A stretch of DNA of 64,000 bases, from positions 1,091,952 to 1,155,951 of the forward strand of contig NZ_AP022581.1 of the NCBI RefSeq assembly GCF_010731535.1, written 5' to 3'. The DNA comes from Mycobacterium lacus (GTDB lineage Bacteria; Actinomycetota; Actinomycetes; Mycobacteriales; Mycobacteriaceae). A model generated the notes under the pieces. It did not search any database. It worked only from the letters and a program-made list of their open reading frames with translations, and had not been told where the DNA came from. Positions 1 to 12,432 of the stretch are shown in pieces. The first letter of the stretch is position 1; every line of letters starts with the position of its first letter. The position numbers and the translations under genes are program-made.

Positions 1-343
1 CGGCGGCGAAGTCGTTCTCGAGGGTGTCGGGTGAATAGGACAGCAGCGCGACCGTCCCTTCGGAAGCCGCGGCTGCCGCCGCGCGCGCGACGCCGGGGTC
101 GGTCTGCCGGTCGGGTCGGTACTCGTTGTAGAACAGCCACGTCGCCACGCCGGCGGAGACCACCAGGAGCAGGACCAGAATCACCGGCACGGATCTCAGA
201 CCGCGCACGAGTCGCCAAGGGTCGCGCCGCGGCCGATCTGCCGCCGGCTCGGCTTCCTCGACACCCTCGCCGTCCGCCTCGTCGACTTCGGTTGCGGCGT
301 CGGCATTGTCGGCCGCTTGCGGGTCGTGCGCATCATCCGTCAC
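1..343 (-). CDS. Mce-associated membrane protein, N-terminal part (runs off left edge)
   Basis: A GTG at 343 opens a frame that stays open to base 1, about 114 residues. The first 45 residues are acidic. One hydrophobic segment follows (residues about 51-72, containing [16 protein letters not shown]), then the start of an extracytoplasmic domain rich in Ala. This is the usual plan of Mce-associated (Mas/Mam) proteins, which support Mce lipid importers. The start overlaps the stop of the upstream gene (GTGA), so the two are probably translationally coupled. By position it resembles Rv1362c. No mce operon is visible, so it is an orphan pair in this window. The C-terminus lies outside the window. 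Confidence 0.8.
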   Translation of the reverse strand, partial: MTDDAHDPQAADNADAATEVDEADGEGVEEAEPAADRPRRDPWRLVRGLRSVPVILVLLLVVSAGVATWLFYNEYRPDRQTDPGVARAAAAAASEGTVALLSYSPDTLENDFAA

Positions 344-954
344 GGTACGAACTCAACCTTCGACATCTTGTACTGCCCAGCGTCCGCGGTCACAGTCACT
401 CGGAGCCGCCACGCCTGTGGTTCTCCCTTTGCGCCAGTGGAATTGGTGACGCGCGATGTCGCCGAGACCAGCACCACGGCGGACTGCTCGTCCATGGACT
501 CGACGGCCGCGGCGTTAACCGTTCCCTGGGTCACCACTTTGGACTGCTCGACCACCTTCGTGAAATCGGCTGCCCGCTGCTGGAAGTCGTCCCTAAAGTC
601 ACCCGTGGAGCTGTCGATCACTCGCTGGACGTCTTCCTTGGCCTTGTTGAAGTCGAGCGAGGTCATGTTGACCACGCCGCGCTTGGCCCCGGCGAGAAAC
701 TTCGCGCTGAGCTGCTGGCGGTGTTTGGCGTCGTTGTGGTGCCACACCATGTACCCGCTGAGCCCCACGAAGGCGCAGATCAAGAAGATTGCCGCCACCT
801 TGGCGAGCGTGGACAGCCGCGGCAGCCGGGCCCGCAACCGGCCACGCCACGAGGGTGTGGCCTCGGCGTCTTCGGCATCGGCTTCTTCGGCCAAGGCCGT
901 CGCGTCGGCTTCTGATTCCGGCGAATCCTCCGGCGGCTGCTTCGTGTCAGACAT
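340..954 (-). CDS. Mce-associated membrane protein
   Basis: A 204-residue protein starting at ATG 954; a GTG nine bases upstream is possible. It has an acidic, Ala/Glu-rich cytoplasmic N-terminus (1-35), a basic stretch, one transmembrane helix (about 52-71, [20 protein letters not shown]) and an extracytoplasmic domain of about 130 residues. That domain has the Mce-associated signature of a [18 protein letters not shown] helix followed by a beta-rich NTF2-like part. The likely role is stabilising or regulating an Mce lipid transporter, inferred from family only. It overlaps the next gene by 4 bases. Order and neighbours (RsbU-type and RsfA-type genes upstream) match Rv1363c. It is divergent from the acyl-CoA dehydrogenase at 1062, with about 107 bp between them. 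Confidence 0.85.
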   Translation of the reverse strand: MSDTKQPPEDSPESEADATALAEEADAEDAEATPSWRGRLRARLPRLSTLAKVAAIFLICAFVGLSGYMVWHHNDAKHRQQLSAKFLAGAKRGVVNMTSLDFNKAKEDVQRVIDSSTGDFRDDFQQRAADFTKVVEQSKVVTQGTVNAAAVESMDEQSAVVLVSATSRVTNSTGAKGEPQAWRLRVTVTADAGQYKMSKVEFVP

Positions 955-1061
955 CGCGGTCACCGCCCGTCAACACCATTATCGACTGAACTCCGGTATC
1001 TCTTACGGTATTGCTCATTGCTAACATCAGAGTCGCCAGCGAACCCTTGACAAAGAGCATC

Positions 1062-2209
1062 ATGACCGCCGTCGACTCTCCCGAAAAGATACTCTTCGCC
1101 TCGACCACCCAGGCATTTCTGCACAGGGAAGCGCCGCTGCGCTACGTCCGTGAGCTGCATGCCGCGGGTGTGTCCTTTGATCCCGCGTGGTGGCGGCGCG
1201 CCGCCGGACTCGGGTGGACGGGCTTGCTCGTTCCGGAGGCGTTGGGCGGCGGCAGTGTGTCGGGCAACGGTGTCGCGGATCTGGCCATGGTTGCCGAACA
1301 GCTCGGCAAGACGGTCGCGCCGGGGCCGCTGTATCCGGTCAGCACCGTGCTCGCGGGGCTGGTCGACTGCGCCGAACGGCAGGCGCACGCGGCCACCATC
1401 GAGTCGTTGATGTGCGGTGAAACGGTGGCGTCGTGGGCGGTTTGCGAGCCGGGCCGGGGTTGGGCGCCACTCGATCCGTCGGTGACCTTCACGCCGACCG
1501 ACTCCGGCCACCGCGGCTACCGCATTCAGGGCACCAAGGACCGGGTCGAGGCGGGGGCTCAAAGCGCGGTGCTGCTGGTGGTGGCGCGATGCGCCTCAGA
1601 TGCCGACGAGGTTCGCCAGTTTCTGGTTCCGACGGACGCGCCGGGCGTCCGGATTTCCGCCCAGCAGTCAATCGATCTGGTCAAGCAGTATGCGCGGGTG
1701 CAGTTCGACGGTGTGGTCGTGCCGGCGTCCGCGGCTGTCGGCAGCGCCGCCGAGACCGCCGCGCTGATCGATCGGCAGAGCCAGATCGCCCAGGTGCTGC
1801 AATGCGCGGAGGTGGTCGGCATCGTGCAGACGGTGTTCGACTTCACCGTCCAATGGGCGCTGGACCGGTACACATTCGGCCGTCCGCTGGCTTCCTACCA
1901 GGCGCTCAAACACGGGTTCGCCGACATGAAGATGTGGCTCGAAGCGTGCCGTGCGACCACAACGGCGGCGGTTGCCGACGTCGCGGCCCGCTCACCCGCA
2001 GCCGGCCGGTCGGCCAGCGTCGCCAAATCCTACGTGGGGGAGATGGCGGGCCAGATCGTTCAGCGTTGCGTACAGATGCACGGTGGCATCGGCGTTACCT
2101 GGGAACACGACCTACATCTGTACCTCAGGCGGGTTACGTTGTACCGGGCCATGTTTGGCACACCGGAGGAACACAACCTACGGGTGTACGAGGCGGCGAG
2201 GGCGGCCAG

Positions 2210-2213
<4 letters not shown>
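1062..2213 (+). CDS. acyl-CoA dehydrogenase family protein (smaller partner)
   Basis: A 383-residue FadE-family flavoprotein. The ATG at 1062 is chosen because residues from there match the family N-terminus; an upstream extension to 1011 looks spurious. It has the N-terminal helical domain, the mid beta-domain and the C-terminal helical bundle with YTFGRPLASYQALKH and QMHGGIGVTWEHDLHLYLRR. It predicts oxidation of an acyl-CoA at C2-C3 using FAD. The next gene starts inside its stop codon (GTGA), and side-by-side fadE pairs of this kind in mycobacteria often form alpha2beta2 enzymes for steroid-CoA substrates; the substrate here is unknown. The pair sits between homologues of Rv1363c and Rv1364c, which are adjacent in M. 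tuberculosis, suggesting insertion. Confidence 0.85.
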
Positions 2214-5464
<3,251 letters not shown>

Positions 5465-5537
5465 CTACGCAACACCGACTACGTTAGCAACGTTCGCGTG
5501 CGGAGCACGGAATCTTAAACTCCTGGTTTGGGCCGGT

Positions 5538-5966
5538 CTAGAAGGCGGCCGCCAGGGCAGCGTCCGCGGTCGGGTAAACAGGCAGCCGGTCGCGGAATCC
5601 GCAGGCGTGGACGATCCGGGCGACACCCGGGTGGCGGCTCACCAGGCACAGGCCGACGCCCCGACGGCGGCACCGGTCCGCCTCATCGGCCAGCGCCGCG
5701 AACGCACAGCACGCCATGAAGTCCAGCCCGGTGACATCGATCACCAACGAACCGGGTGCGGTGACGATGATGGCGACCTCGCTCAACAGCCGTCGCCAGG
5801 TTCGTTCATTACAGGCGTCGACCTCACCGCCCGCGTAGACGATCACCGCCGCGTCGCAGCGCTGTGCTGTAGCCCGCAACGTGCTGCGTGCGTCGCCGAG
5901 TTCGGAGACCAGCTGGGTGCTCAACATCAGGTGTGGAGACGATAGTCTTGTGGTGGCCAAGCTCAT
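5538..5966 (-). CDS. rsfA: anti-sigma factor antagonist, STAS domain (RsfA-like)
   Basis: A single STAS-domain protein of 142 residues from ATG 5966 (a TTG at 5978 is less likely). The core is VIVYAGGEVDACNERTW, then LVIDVTGLDFMACCAFAAL. It is predicted to bind an anti-sigma factor of the SigF system and release the sigma factor. It is Cys-rich (C37, C52, C86, C87, C99, C107, C122). The C86-C122 spacing of 36 residues equals the recalled redox pair C73/C109 of RsfA, so disulphide control is plausible. It is the first gene of the set leading to the Rv1364c-like gene. Confidence 0.85.
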   Translation of the reverse strand: MSLATTRLSSPHLMLSTQLVSELGDARSTLRATAQRCDAAVIVYAGGEVDACNERTWRRLLSEVAIIVTAPGSLVIDVTGLDFMACCAFAALADEADRCRRRGVGLCLVSRHPGVARIVHACGFRDRLPVYPTADAALAAAF

Positions 5967-6120
5967 GGTGCGCTTCAAATCGACGGACGTCTAGTGCGCC
6001 GCAATGGATGCGTGTCTTATTGTCTGGAGACGGACTCGTCGCGTTTGTGTCTCATTTCTATAACGGACAGGGCGGTCTGTCTACACATCGCAGGCTAAGA
6101 GAACGGTGAGGCTCGCCCGA

Positions 6121-7326
6121 TTACGCGCTGACCGGCTTTGACACCGGCTTGGAAACCTTCATCACCTTCATCATGTTGCCACCCATGATCTTTTCGACGT
6201 CTTCGCAGTCGAATTCAGAAAGTTCGTCGACGAAGGTGATGGGGTCTTTCAGGCCTTCGGGGTGCGGCCAGTCGGATCCGAAGACCACCCGGTCGGTGCC
6301 CACCATCGTGACGATCTCGGTGAACCGGTCCTCCCAGAACGGGCTGATGTACACGCAGCGCTTGAACGCCTCGATCGGATCCTCGCTGAACGCGTGCGGC
6401 ATCTTCTTGTAGACGCCCTTCAAGCCCTTGAACAGGTGCGGCACCCAGTCGGCGCCGTTCTCGATCGAGAGGATCCGCAGCTCCGGGTTGCGCGACAGCG
6501 CGCCGTGGCAGACCAACGCTCCCATCGCATCTTCGATCGGCCGATGGCCCATCGCCAGGCTCCGGAAGGCGGTCGGCTTGAACGGCAGGAATTCGTCGCC
6601 GGGCTCCCACACGTTGAGCAGCTCGGAGTAGCCGCTGTCGGAGGCGTGCATCGAGACCGGGATCTCGGCCCTGATACAGGCCTGCCAGAACGGGTCGAAC
6701 TCCTCGAAACCGAAGGACCGGCTGCCGCGATAGCCGGGAACCGGCGCCGGGCGGACCAGCACGGTGCGGGCGCCCCGCTCCAGACACCATTGGAGTTCTT
6801 CGAGCGCACGGTCGACGATCGGCAAGGTGATCACCGGGGTAGCGAAGATGCGCTCCTTGTAGTTGAACGACCAGGTCTCGTGCATCCATTGGTTGAGCGC
6901 ATGGATGACGTCGTGGGTCATCTCCGGGTCGTCCTTCATCCGCTCTTCGACCAGGCTGGCCAGCGTGGGGAACATCAGGGCGTAGTCGATGCCCAGCTCG
7001 TCCATGACCTCCAGGCGCGGGCCCGGCTCGCGGAAGGCGGGAATCGCCTTCATCGGCTCACCCATCACTTCGCGGTAGCTCTTGCCGCCGCTGCCGTGGC
7101 GGAAGTATTCCTCTTGTGCACCCGGCCGGGCGACCACCTCGAACGTCGGGTTGGGGATGTATTCGCTGATGTGGCCGCGAACCACGATCTTGGTGCGGCC
7201 GCGCACCTGCACGTAGTCGATGACGTGCCTGCGGTTGTCCGGGAGGAACTTGGTGAGCGCTTCTTGCGGTTCGTACATGTGGTTGTCGGCGTCGAACACC
7301 GGAAAGGGAAGCTCGCGTGACGGCAT
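6121..7326 (-). CDS. amidohydrolase 2 family protein (ACMSD-like metal-dependent hydrolase)
   Basis: A 401-residue TIM-barrel metal hydrolase. It shows the N-terminal metal motif FDADNHMYEP, a mid-barrel His in PVSMHASDSGYSELL and the late Asp in VFGSDWPHPEG. Start ATG 7326 has a strong ribosome site (GAGGAGA) eight bases upstream. Such proteins decarboxylate or hydrolyse ring-derived acids; in actinobacterial steroid and terpenoid clusters they recur next to acyl-CoA dehydrogenases. The C-terminus carries a short repeated tail (KVSKPVSKPVSA). It lies downstream of the TetR-hotdog gene on the same strand with a 78-bp gap. The substrate is unknown. Confidence 0.88.
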   Translation of the reverse strand: MPSRELPFPVFDADNHMYEPQEALTKFLPDNRRHVIDYVQVRGRTKIVVRGHISEYIPNPTFEVVARPGAQEEYFRHGSGGKSYREVMGEPMKAIPAFREPGPRLEVMDELGIDYALMFPTLASLVEERMKDDPEMTHDVIHALNQWMHETWSFNYKERIFATPVITLPIVDRALEELQWCLERGARTVLVRPAPVPGYRGSRSFGFEEFDPFWQACIRAEIPVSMHASDSGYSELLNVWEPGDEFLPFKPTAFRSLAMGHRPIEDAMGALVCHGALSRNPELRILSIENGADWVPHLFKGLKGVYKKMPHAFSEDPIEAFKRCVYISPFWEDRFTEIVTMVGTDRVVFGSDWPHPEGLKDPITFVDELSEFDCEDVEKIMGGNMMKVMKVSKPVSKPVSA

Positions 7327-7404
7327 GGCGATCTCCTCGCAGAAGCCTCGGTCTCAGTAGCTGGTAATGACGTTACCACTTCTGTACAAGAACGTATACG
7401 GGGG

Positions 7405-8406
7405 CTAGGCCCCGTTGATAATGGCGAAATTCACGGTCGCGGTGGCGGCAAGTTCGTCGCCGTCGCCGTATATGTCGACCTGCATGACCATCGCCCGGCG
7501 GCCGGATCGCAACATCCGGGGCACCGCGAGTGCCGACCCCTGGCGGATCGGCCGCAGGTAGCGGACGAATAGGTCGGCGGTCGTCATCGTGGTGCCAGGC
7601 TCGAGATACTCCAGTCCGAAGTGGCCCCCCGCCACGTCCACGAGTGTGGCTATCAAGCCGCCCTGAAGCGCGCCGGAAGTGTTGACCACATGCGGGCTGA
7701 CCGGCATCGTCATGGCGAACGCGCCATTGTGGGTTGTCGGGCGCATGCCGATTTGGGCGAACAGCTCGGCCAGGGAGGGCACGACCGACTGGTCGTCGCT
7801 GTCTCGGATGCCGAGGGCGCGGCTGCAGAAGTCGTAAAGCTGTCCGGCGTCTATCGGTGTGCCGTTCAATTCGGCGCCCAGCCAGTGCAACCGGAGCGCA
7901 CCCACCACCGTCTGCATCACGATCGCCGCCGCGGCCCCGACATCGAGGCCCGGGTTGAAGACACCCTCGGTGATGCCTTGCCCCACGATGTCGCGGATCA
8001 GCTGATGCAAGGGAGAGAGCACACGGGCGTATTCGCGCGGCCGGGTCTCGGCGAGGTGCTGGTTGTACAGACTCAACGCCCGATTGAGGCTGTCCTGTGT
8101 GGTCGACTCCGGCTGCGCGCTAATGCGATCGATGACCAGCTTCAGCGCGGCGGTGCTGTCCAGGCCGGTGGTCTCGGCGCGCCAGGCCTGCGCGGTGCGC
8201 GCCATGGTTCTGTCGAACAGCGCCAGCAGCAATTCGTCTTTGCTGCTGAAATGCTGGTAGAACGCCCGCAGCGAGGTCTTCGAGCGCGCGACGACTTCCT
8301 GCACCGTGAAGTCGGTGCGTCCGGTTTCGCCGAGGATTTCGACCGCCGTCTTGATAAAGCGCTCGGCGCGGGTCACTTCAGCTCCATCGTCGCTAGGGCC
8401 GGCCAT
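7405..8406 (-). CDS. TetR regulator fused to a PaaI-type hotdog thioesterase domain
   Basis: Start ATG 8406 is fixed by the ribosome site AGAGGAG; product 333 residues. Residues about 10-60 are a TetR helix-turn-helix (TDFTVQEVVARSKTSLRAFYQ), and about 60-200 the TetR helical domain. Residues about 205-333 form a hotdog fold of the PaaI acyl-CoA thioesterase type (HVVNTSGALQGGLIATLVDV; LFVRYLRPIRQGS). The usual catalytic HGG of PaaI enzymes reads QGG here, so the domain may sense an acyl-CoA rather than cleave it (inference). It probably controls the flanking amidohydrolase gene and the ligase/dehydrogenase operon that ends 473 bp upstream. A thioesterase with an added DNA-binding head is the other reading. 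Confidence 0.88.
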   Translation of the reverse strand: MAGPSDDGAEVTRAERFIKTAVEILGETGRTDFTVQEVVARSKTSLRAFYQHFSSKDELLLALFDRTMARTAQAWRAETTGLDSTAALKLVIDRISAQPESTTQDSLNRALSLYNQHLAETRPREYARVLSPLHQLIRDIVGQGITEGVFNPGLDVGAAAAIVMQTVVGALRLHWLGAELNGTPIDAGQLYDFCSRALGIRDSDDQSVVPSLAELFAQIGMRPTTHNGAFAMTMPVSPHVVNTSGALQGGLIATLVDVAGGHFGLEYLEPGTTMTTADLFVRYLRPIRQGSALAVPRMLRSGRRAMVMQVDIYGDGDELAATATVNFAIINGA

Positions 8407-8879
8407 GGGCGAATTCTCCTCTTTCGGTGCGCTGTGACAACGCTTCGAGAATGAGGTTACCGCGGATACCCCGAGGCCACGGACCTCGATGGCAACCATG
8501 CTCTTCTACTGTCCGGTTACCGGGGTTCGGGTGGGACAAGGCGCACTGGACGCGTCACGTGGTCAACCCGGTCGACGGCCGCATAACCGCCCGCGCGACG
8601 TCCATAGCGGGTCGGTCCTTGGCATGAACGGCGAGTGCAGCTTCCATCGCCCAGGTCTCCGTTCCGTGTGCCGAAGGTCACGGGGCGCATCGTTCCAGGT
8701 GACCGGTCGGACTCACCGGTTTATTGCTGGCGCGCAATCAGGGGTCCGGCTCACCAGGTGCGGGTCGAGCCTGCGCTGACGGCATCGATTCTGCGTGTGG
8801 ATCGTGTGTTACCCACGATTTCGCGCCGTAGCCGCAGGCTCGGCGCGGGGATCCATCGGGATGCCAAGCTCCTCACGGT
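8407..8879. other. 473-bp stretch without a supported gene
   Basis: This lies between the end of the ligase operon and the TetR-hotdog start, both on the minus strand. The part next to 8406 should hold the regulator's promoter; a TAACCT -10-like hexamer is present on the minus strand near 8455-8460. Short open frames on the plus strand lack ribosome sites and recognisable products. No clear operator or gene remnant was found. Confidence 0.5.
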
Positions 8880-10334
8880 CTACCCGCCCCGAGCCGCGAT
8901 CATCGCCGACCGGTTCACCTTGGTCGCGGCGGTACGCGGAATGGCGTCGACGAATTCGACCGTCTTCGGAACCTTGTAGGGGGCGAGCCGGTCCTTGGCG
9001 TACTCGATCACCTGCTGCTCGGTCAGCGACGCCGCGAGTTGAACCACGGCGTGCACCCGGCGCCCCCAGCGTGGGTCGGAGATTCCGATCACCACAACGT
9101 CAGCAATATCGGGGTGCCCGGCAAGCGCGGACTCGACCTCGGCCGGAAAGACGTTGGCGCCGCCGGTGATGATCATGTCGACGCGGCGGTCGACGATGTA
9201 CAGGTAGCCGTCGGAGTCCAGGTGGCCGATGTCGCCGGCGGAACGGAAGCCGTCGTCGGTCGAGGGCAGCGGCGGCGCCCCACCCAGATAGCGGTATCCC
9301 GCGCTCATCGGCGCGCGCAGGTAGACCTCGCCCTGCTCGCCGGGGCCCAGCGGACGCGCGTCGGCGTCCAGAATCCGGATCTCGGTGTCCCGGAAGCCGC
9401 GGCCGACGCTGCCAGGATGAGTCAGCCACTCGTCGCCGCGCAACGCCGTAAGCCCGAGGTTTTCGGTCATGCCGTACGCCGTCACCATCTGCTCGGGGCT
9501 CAGCAGTTCGAACCAGGTGTGCAGCAGCGACGGCGGCATCACGGCGGCGCCCTGCAGGACGAAGACGATGCTGGACAAGTCACGCCGCCGGATGTCCGGC
9601 CGGGCGGCGATGCGCGCCAGCATCGTGGGGGTGGCCGTGAAGTTGGTGATCCGATACCGCTCGATCACGTCCAAAACCAGTGCCGCGTCGAACTTTTCGA
9701 GCACCACCAAATGGTCACCGGCCAGCAGGAAGAGGAAGGTGGCGAAGCCGTTGGTGTGATACATCGGCGCGGGCACCATGATGGTCTGCGGCCGGGCTAC
9801 CGGTGTCCAGGCCGACAAGAATGGTTCGCCGTGCTGAGGCGTCCAGAGCGAGGGCGCCAGGTTGAGGATCACCTTGGGCACGCCGGTCGAACCGCTGCTG
9901 CAGATTCCATGGGCCGTTGGGGAAACCGCTTCGGGCAGTGGACTTTCGGACTGGGCGGCCGCGCGCACATCCAGCTCCCACCGGCTGTTTTCGTCGACGA
10001 CCACGACGGGATCGATCACCGCGCGCACCCGGTCCCGCTCCCATTCGGGCAGGTCCCAGTGCATGGGGATGGGCACCGCGCCGATCTTCCAGCATCCCAA
10101 TGTGGCCAACACGAGGTGTCGCGAATTCGGGATCGCAAGTGCCACCAGGGAACCCGTTTCAGCGCCGTTGGCGGCCAGCGCCCGTCCCCACTGGTTGGCG
10201 CGGGCGTCGAGTTTACCGAAGGTCAGCGACTGCGCGGTGCCGTCGAGCGCGACGATGGTCACCGCGGTGTCGTCGCGTCGCTGTTCGGCGAGCTCCCGCA
10301 GTTTGGTACCGAACGGGATGCCCTCGTCGTTCAT
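8880..10334 (-). CDS. acyl-CoA synthetase (AMP-forming)
   Basis: ATG 10334 overlaps the upstream stop (ATGA); the longer upstream frame is antisense-like noise. The 484-residue product is an ANL-superfamily ligase: P-loop ICSSGSTGVPK, AYGMTENLG, then the C-terminal SAGDIGHLDSDGYLYIVDRR, ITGGANVFPAEVE and the catalytic Lys near RTAATKVNR. It activates a carboxylate to the CoA thioester through an acyl-adenylate. It is the last gene of a tightly overlapped operon with four acyl-CoA dehydrogenase genes, so it probably makes their substrate. The precise acid is unknown. Confidence 0.9.
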   Translation of the reverse strand: MNDEGIPFGTKLRELAEQRRDDTAVTIVALDGTAQSLTFGKLDARANQWGRALAANGAETGSLVALAIPNSRHLVLATLGCWKIGAVPIPMHWDLPEWERDRVRAVIDPVVVVDENSRWELDVRAAAQSESPLPEAVSPTAHGICSSGSTGVPKVILNLAPSLWTPQHGEPFLSAWTPVARPQTIMVPAPMYHTNGFATFLFLLAGDHLVVLEKFDAALVLDVIERYRITNFTATPTMLARIAARPDIRRRDLSSIVFVLQGAAVMPPSLLHTWFELLSPEQMVTAYGMTENLGLTALRGDEWLTHPGSVGRGFRDTEIRILDADARPLGPGEQGEVYLRAPMSAGYRYLGGAPPLPSTDDGFRSAGDIGHLDSDGYLYIVDRRVDMIITGGANVFPAEVESALAGHPDIADVVVIGISDPRWGRRVHAVVQLAASLTEQQVIEYAKDRLAPYKVPKTVEFVDAIPRTAATKVNRSAMIAARGG

Positions 10335-11266
10335 GCCGATACTGGTCCAGTGAACAGCGTCTCGAGGGAGCCGTCGGGCACGCCGGGTATCAGCCGCAGC
10401 GCCAGTCCCTCGGTACCCAGCGGCAACCGGATCAGCGGTTGGGTGTGCCGGTCGAGCACGCTGATATCGGACTCGTCGCAAAAGCCGAGCGCGCCGAGCA
10501 GCTGGTGAGCGGTGCGCAGTACCTCCCGCGCGGTGTCGGCGGCCTTCAGCCGTAAAACGAGTGCGTCGGCCGAACGAACCTGCGCCGCTGTCGATTCCGG
10601 CCGGCACACGGTGAACTTGGCGAGTTCATGCAGGCCGCGCAGCGCGACGGAGGCATCCGCGACGGCGAACCTGACGGCCTGGAATTCCGCCAGCGGCTTG
10701 CCGAATTGAACCCGGGCTCGCACGTGCTCGGTGACGATCCGCAGCGACTGCTGCATCGCGCCCAGAATCCGCCACGACCCCAGCACGAGATGAAGGCTAA
10801 CGTCCGCGGCGGGCACGGTTCCGTTGGGTGCGCTCACGGTGGCCGGCACCAGGAACGGTCCCAGCTTGGCGTTGGTGCGCGACGCGGGGTGCGGCTGGTA
10901 GCGGTTGGCGTCGAGGTCGGCGGCGATCCAGTCGCCGGGCAGATCGCCGTGGTCGATGCGCGGCGCGTCGGGATTCACCAGGGCCAGCCGGGCGCCGTCG
11001 ATCGCCAGCAGCTCCTCGACGAGCGGATAGGGCAGAGCCGTTGCGCCGGCCGCCTGGCAGAGCACCGCGGCGGCCAGCACGTCGCCGGAGGACGACCGGA
11101 CATCGAGCTCGAACGCGCCGAGCTCGCTCAGTGCGGCGCGTGCTGCGCGCCGAACGCCGTCGTCGGTTTCGGCGCGCACGGCCGCCGGTGGCCCGCCCAA
11201 CCGGGCAAGCCGCTTGGCGGCGACCGCGGCGAAGTCGGTAACGTCTTGTGGCAGTTCGGTGTTCAT
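10331..11266 (-). CDS. acyl-CoA dehydrogenase family protein, short subunit
   Basis: A 311-residue FadE-like protein; ATG 11266 overlaps the upstream stop (ATGA). It keeps the C-terminal helical bundle with RVQFGKPLAEFQAVRFAVAD. Its N-terminal and mid domains are reduced, and the usual GGIGxTWEH motif is not obvious, the corresponding stretch being LLGALGFCDESD. Short partners like this pair with a larger dehydrogenase in steroid-type alpha2beta2 enzymes; the likely partner is the adjacent 389-residue protein. It may be non-catalytic or contribute half of an active site (inference). Confidence 0.82.
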   Translation of the reverse strand: MNTELPQDVTDFAAVAAKRLARLGGPPAAVRAETDDGVRRAARAALSELGAFELDVRSSSGDVLAAAVLCQAAGATALPYPLVEELLAIDGARLALVNPDAPRIDHGDLPGDWIAADLDANRYQPHPASRTNAKLGPFLVPATVSAPNGTVPAADVSLHLVLGSWRILGAMQQSLRIVTEHVRARVQFGKPLAEFQAVRFAVADASVALRGLHELAKFTVCRPESTAAQVRSADALVLRLKAADTAREVLRTAHQLLGALGFCDESDISVLDRHTQPLIRLPLGTEGLALRLIPGVPDGSLETLFTGPVSA

Positions 11267-12432
11267 CGCCGGTGATCTCCCAAGACGTCCCGTGCCACCA
11301 GCATGCGCTGCACCTCGATGGTGCCCGATGCCACGGTGGCCGCCTGTGCATAACGCCAATGGTCTTCGATCGCCCCGTGTAGCGGTGCCGTCGCGCCGCT
11401 GTCCAGCGCGGCCGGGCCCAGCACGTCGAAGAGCAGCTCGGCGACCTGCTGATCGCAGGTGGTGGTGGCGATGCGGGCGGCGCTGGCCGCCGCATCCGCC
11501 GCCGCATCGTCCTGCACCGACACCGCCCGATAGGCCAGCAGTCGGGCGACTCGCAGGTCGACGAGCGCCCGCACCCAGCTGGCGCGAATCGATTCGGGCA
11601 GTTGGTCCCAGTCGTCGCCGAGCGCGGCGCGCATCCGGTCGAGCAGCGATTCGCAGCGGGCGTACCGCGCGATGCCGACCCGCTCGAATGCCAGCGCTTC
11701 ACGCATCACCCGCCACCCGTCGCCGGGCTCGCCCAGCACGTCGTCGGGGAATGCCCGCACCCCGTCGAGGAACATCTCGTTGAGGTGATGGGGCCCCAGC
11801 ATCGACGGGATCGGCCGCACGGTGAAACCGGCCCGGTCCATGGGAAGCAGAAACAGCGTGAGCCGCTTGTGTTTTGGGGCGTCGGGATGGGTGCACGCGG
11901 CCAGCACGCACCAGGATGCCATCTGGGCATACGACGTCCACACCTTTTGGCCGGTGATGCGCCAGCCTTTGCCATCCGGGCCGTCCGGTACCGCGCGGGT
12001 GCGCAACGCGGCGAGATCGGTTCCGGCCTCCGGCTCGGAAAAGCCTTGGCACCAGATCACGTCGCCGGCGGCGATGGCCGACAGATGCTTGGCCTTCTGC
12101 TCGGGTGTCCCGTAACGCATCAGCGCCGGCCCGACCCAGTTGATCCCCATGTACTGCGGACCACGCGGCTCGTGATGGGCCCACATTTCCTCGCGCAGCA
12201 CGGTCTGCTGCCAGATCGAACCTCCCCCGCCCCCATGCTCTTTCGGCCACGCCAATGCCAGCAGCCCCTCGGCCGCCAGCAGCTTGCAGAACGCCTCGGT
12301 GGTGGCGAGATCCTGCGGATCGCCGGTGCAGGCGCCCAGAAAGCCCTCGGGAATGTGATCGGATATCAATTGCCGCAAGTGCGTTCGCAGTTCACCAGCG
12401 TCCTCGCCGAGCTCGTAGTCCATCGTCGTCAT
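11263..12432 (-). CDS. acyl-CoA dehydrogenase
   Basis: A 389-residue ACAD from ATG 12432, overlapping the upstream stop (ATGA). It contains WPKEHGGGGGSIWQQ, QGFSEPEAGTDLAALRTRA, WRITGQKVWTSYAQMASW and a C-terminal VASGTIEVQRMLVARDVLG. It predicts FAD-dependent alpha,beta-dehydrogenation of a CoA thioester. It lies in a five-gene run in which every junction is a four-base overlap, so expression and stoichiometry are probably coupled. Pairing with the short subunit just downstream is inferred. Confidence 0.88.
   Translation of the reverse strand: MTTMDYELGEDAGELRTHLRQLISDHIPEGFLGACTGDPQDLATTEAFCKLLAAEGLLALAWPKEHGGGGGSIWQQTVLREEMWAHHEPRGPQYMGINWVGPALMRYGTPEQKAKHLSAIAAGDVIWCQGFSEPEAGTDLAALRTRAVPDGPDGKGWRITGQKVWTSYAQMASWCVLAACTHPDAPKHKRLTLFLLPMDRAGFTVRPIPSMLGPHHLNEMFLDGVRAFPDDVLGEPGDGWRVMREALAFERVGIARYARCESLLDRMRAALGDDWDQLPESIRASWVRALVDLRVARLLAYRAVSVQDDAAADAAASAARIATTTCDQQVAELLFDVLGPAALDSGATAPLHGAIEDHWRYAQAATVASGTIEVQRMLVARDVLGDHRR

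Noticed and set aside
5888..6109. Small plus-strand frame upstream of the RsfA-like gene
   Set aside because: No ribosome site or domain, and it overlaps the rsfA 5' end antisense.
9039..10508. A 489-codon plus-strand frame over the CoA ligase
   Set aside because: Antisense shadow of an intact ligase with clear motifs on the other strand.
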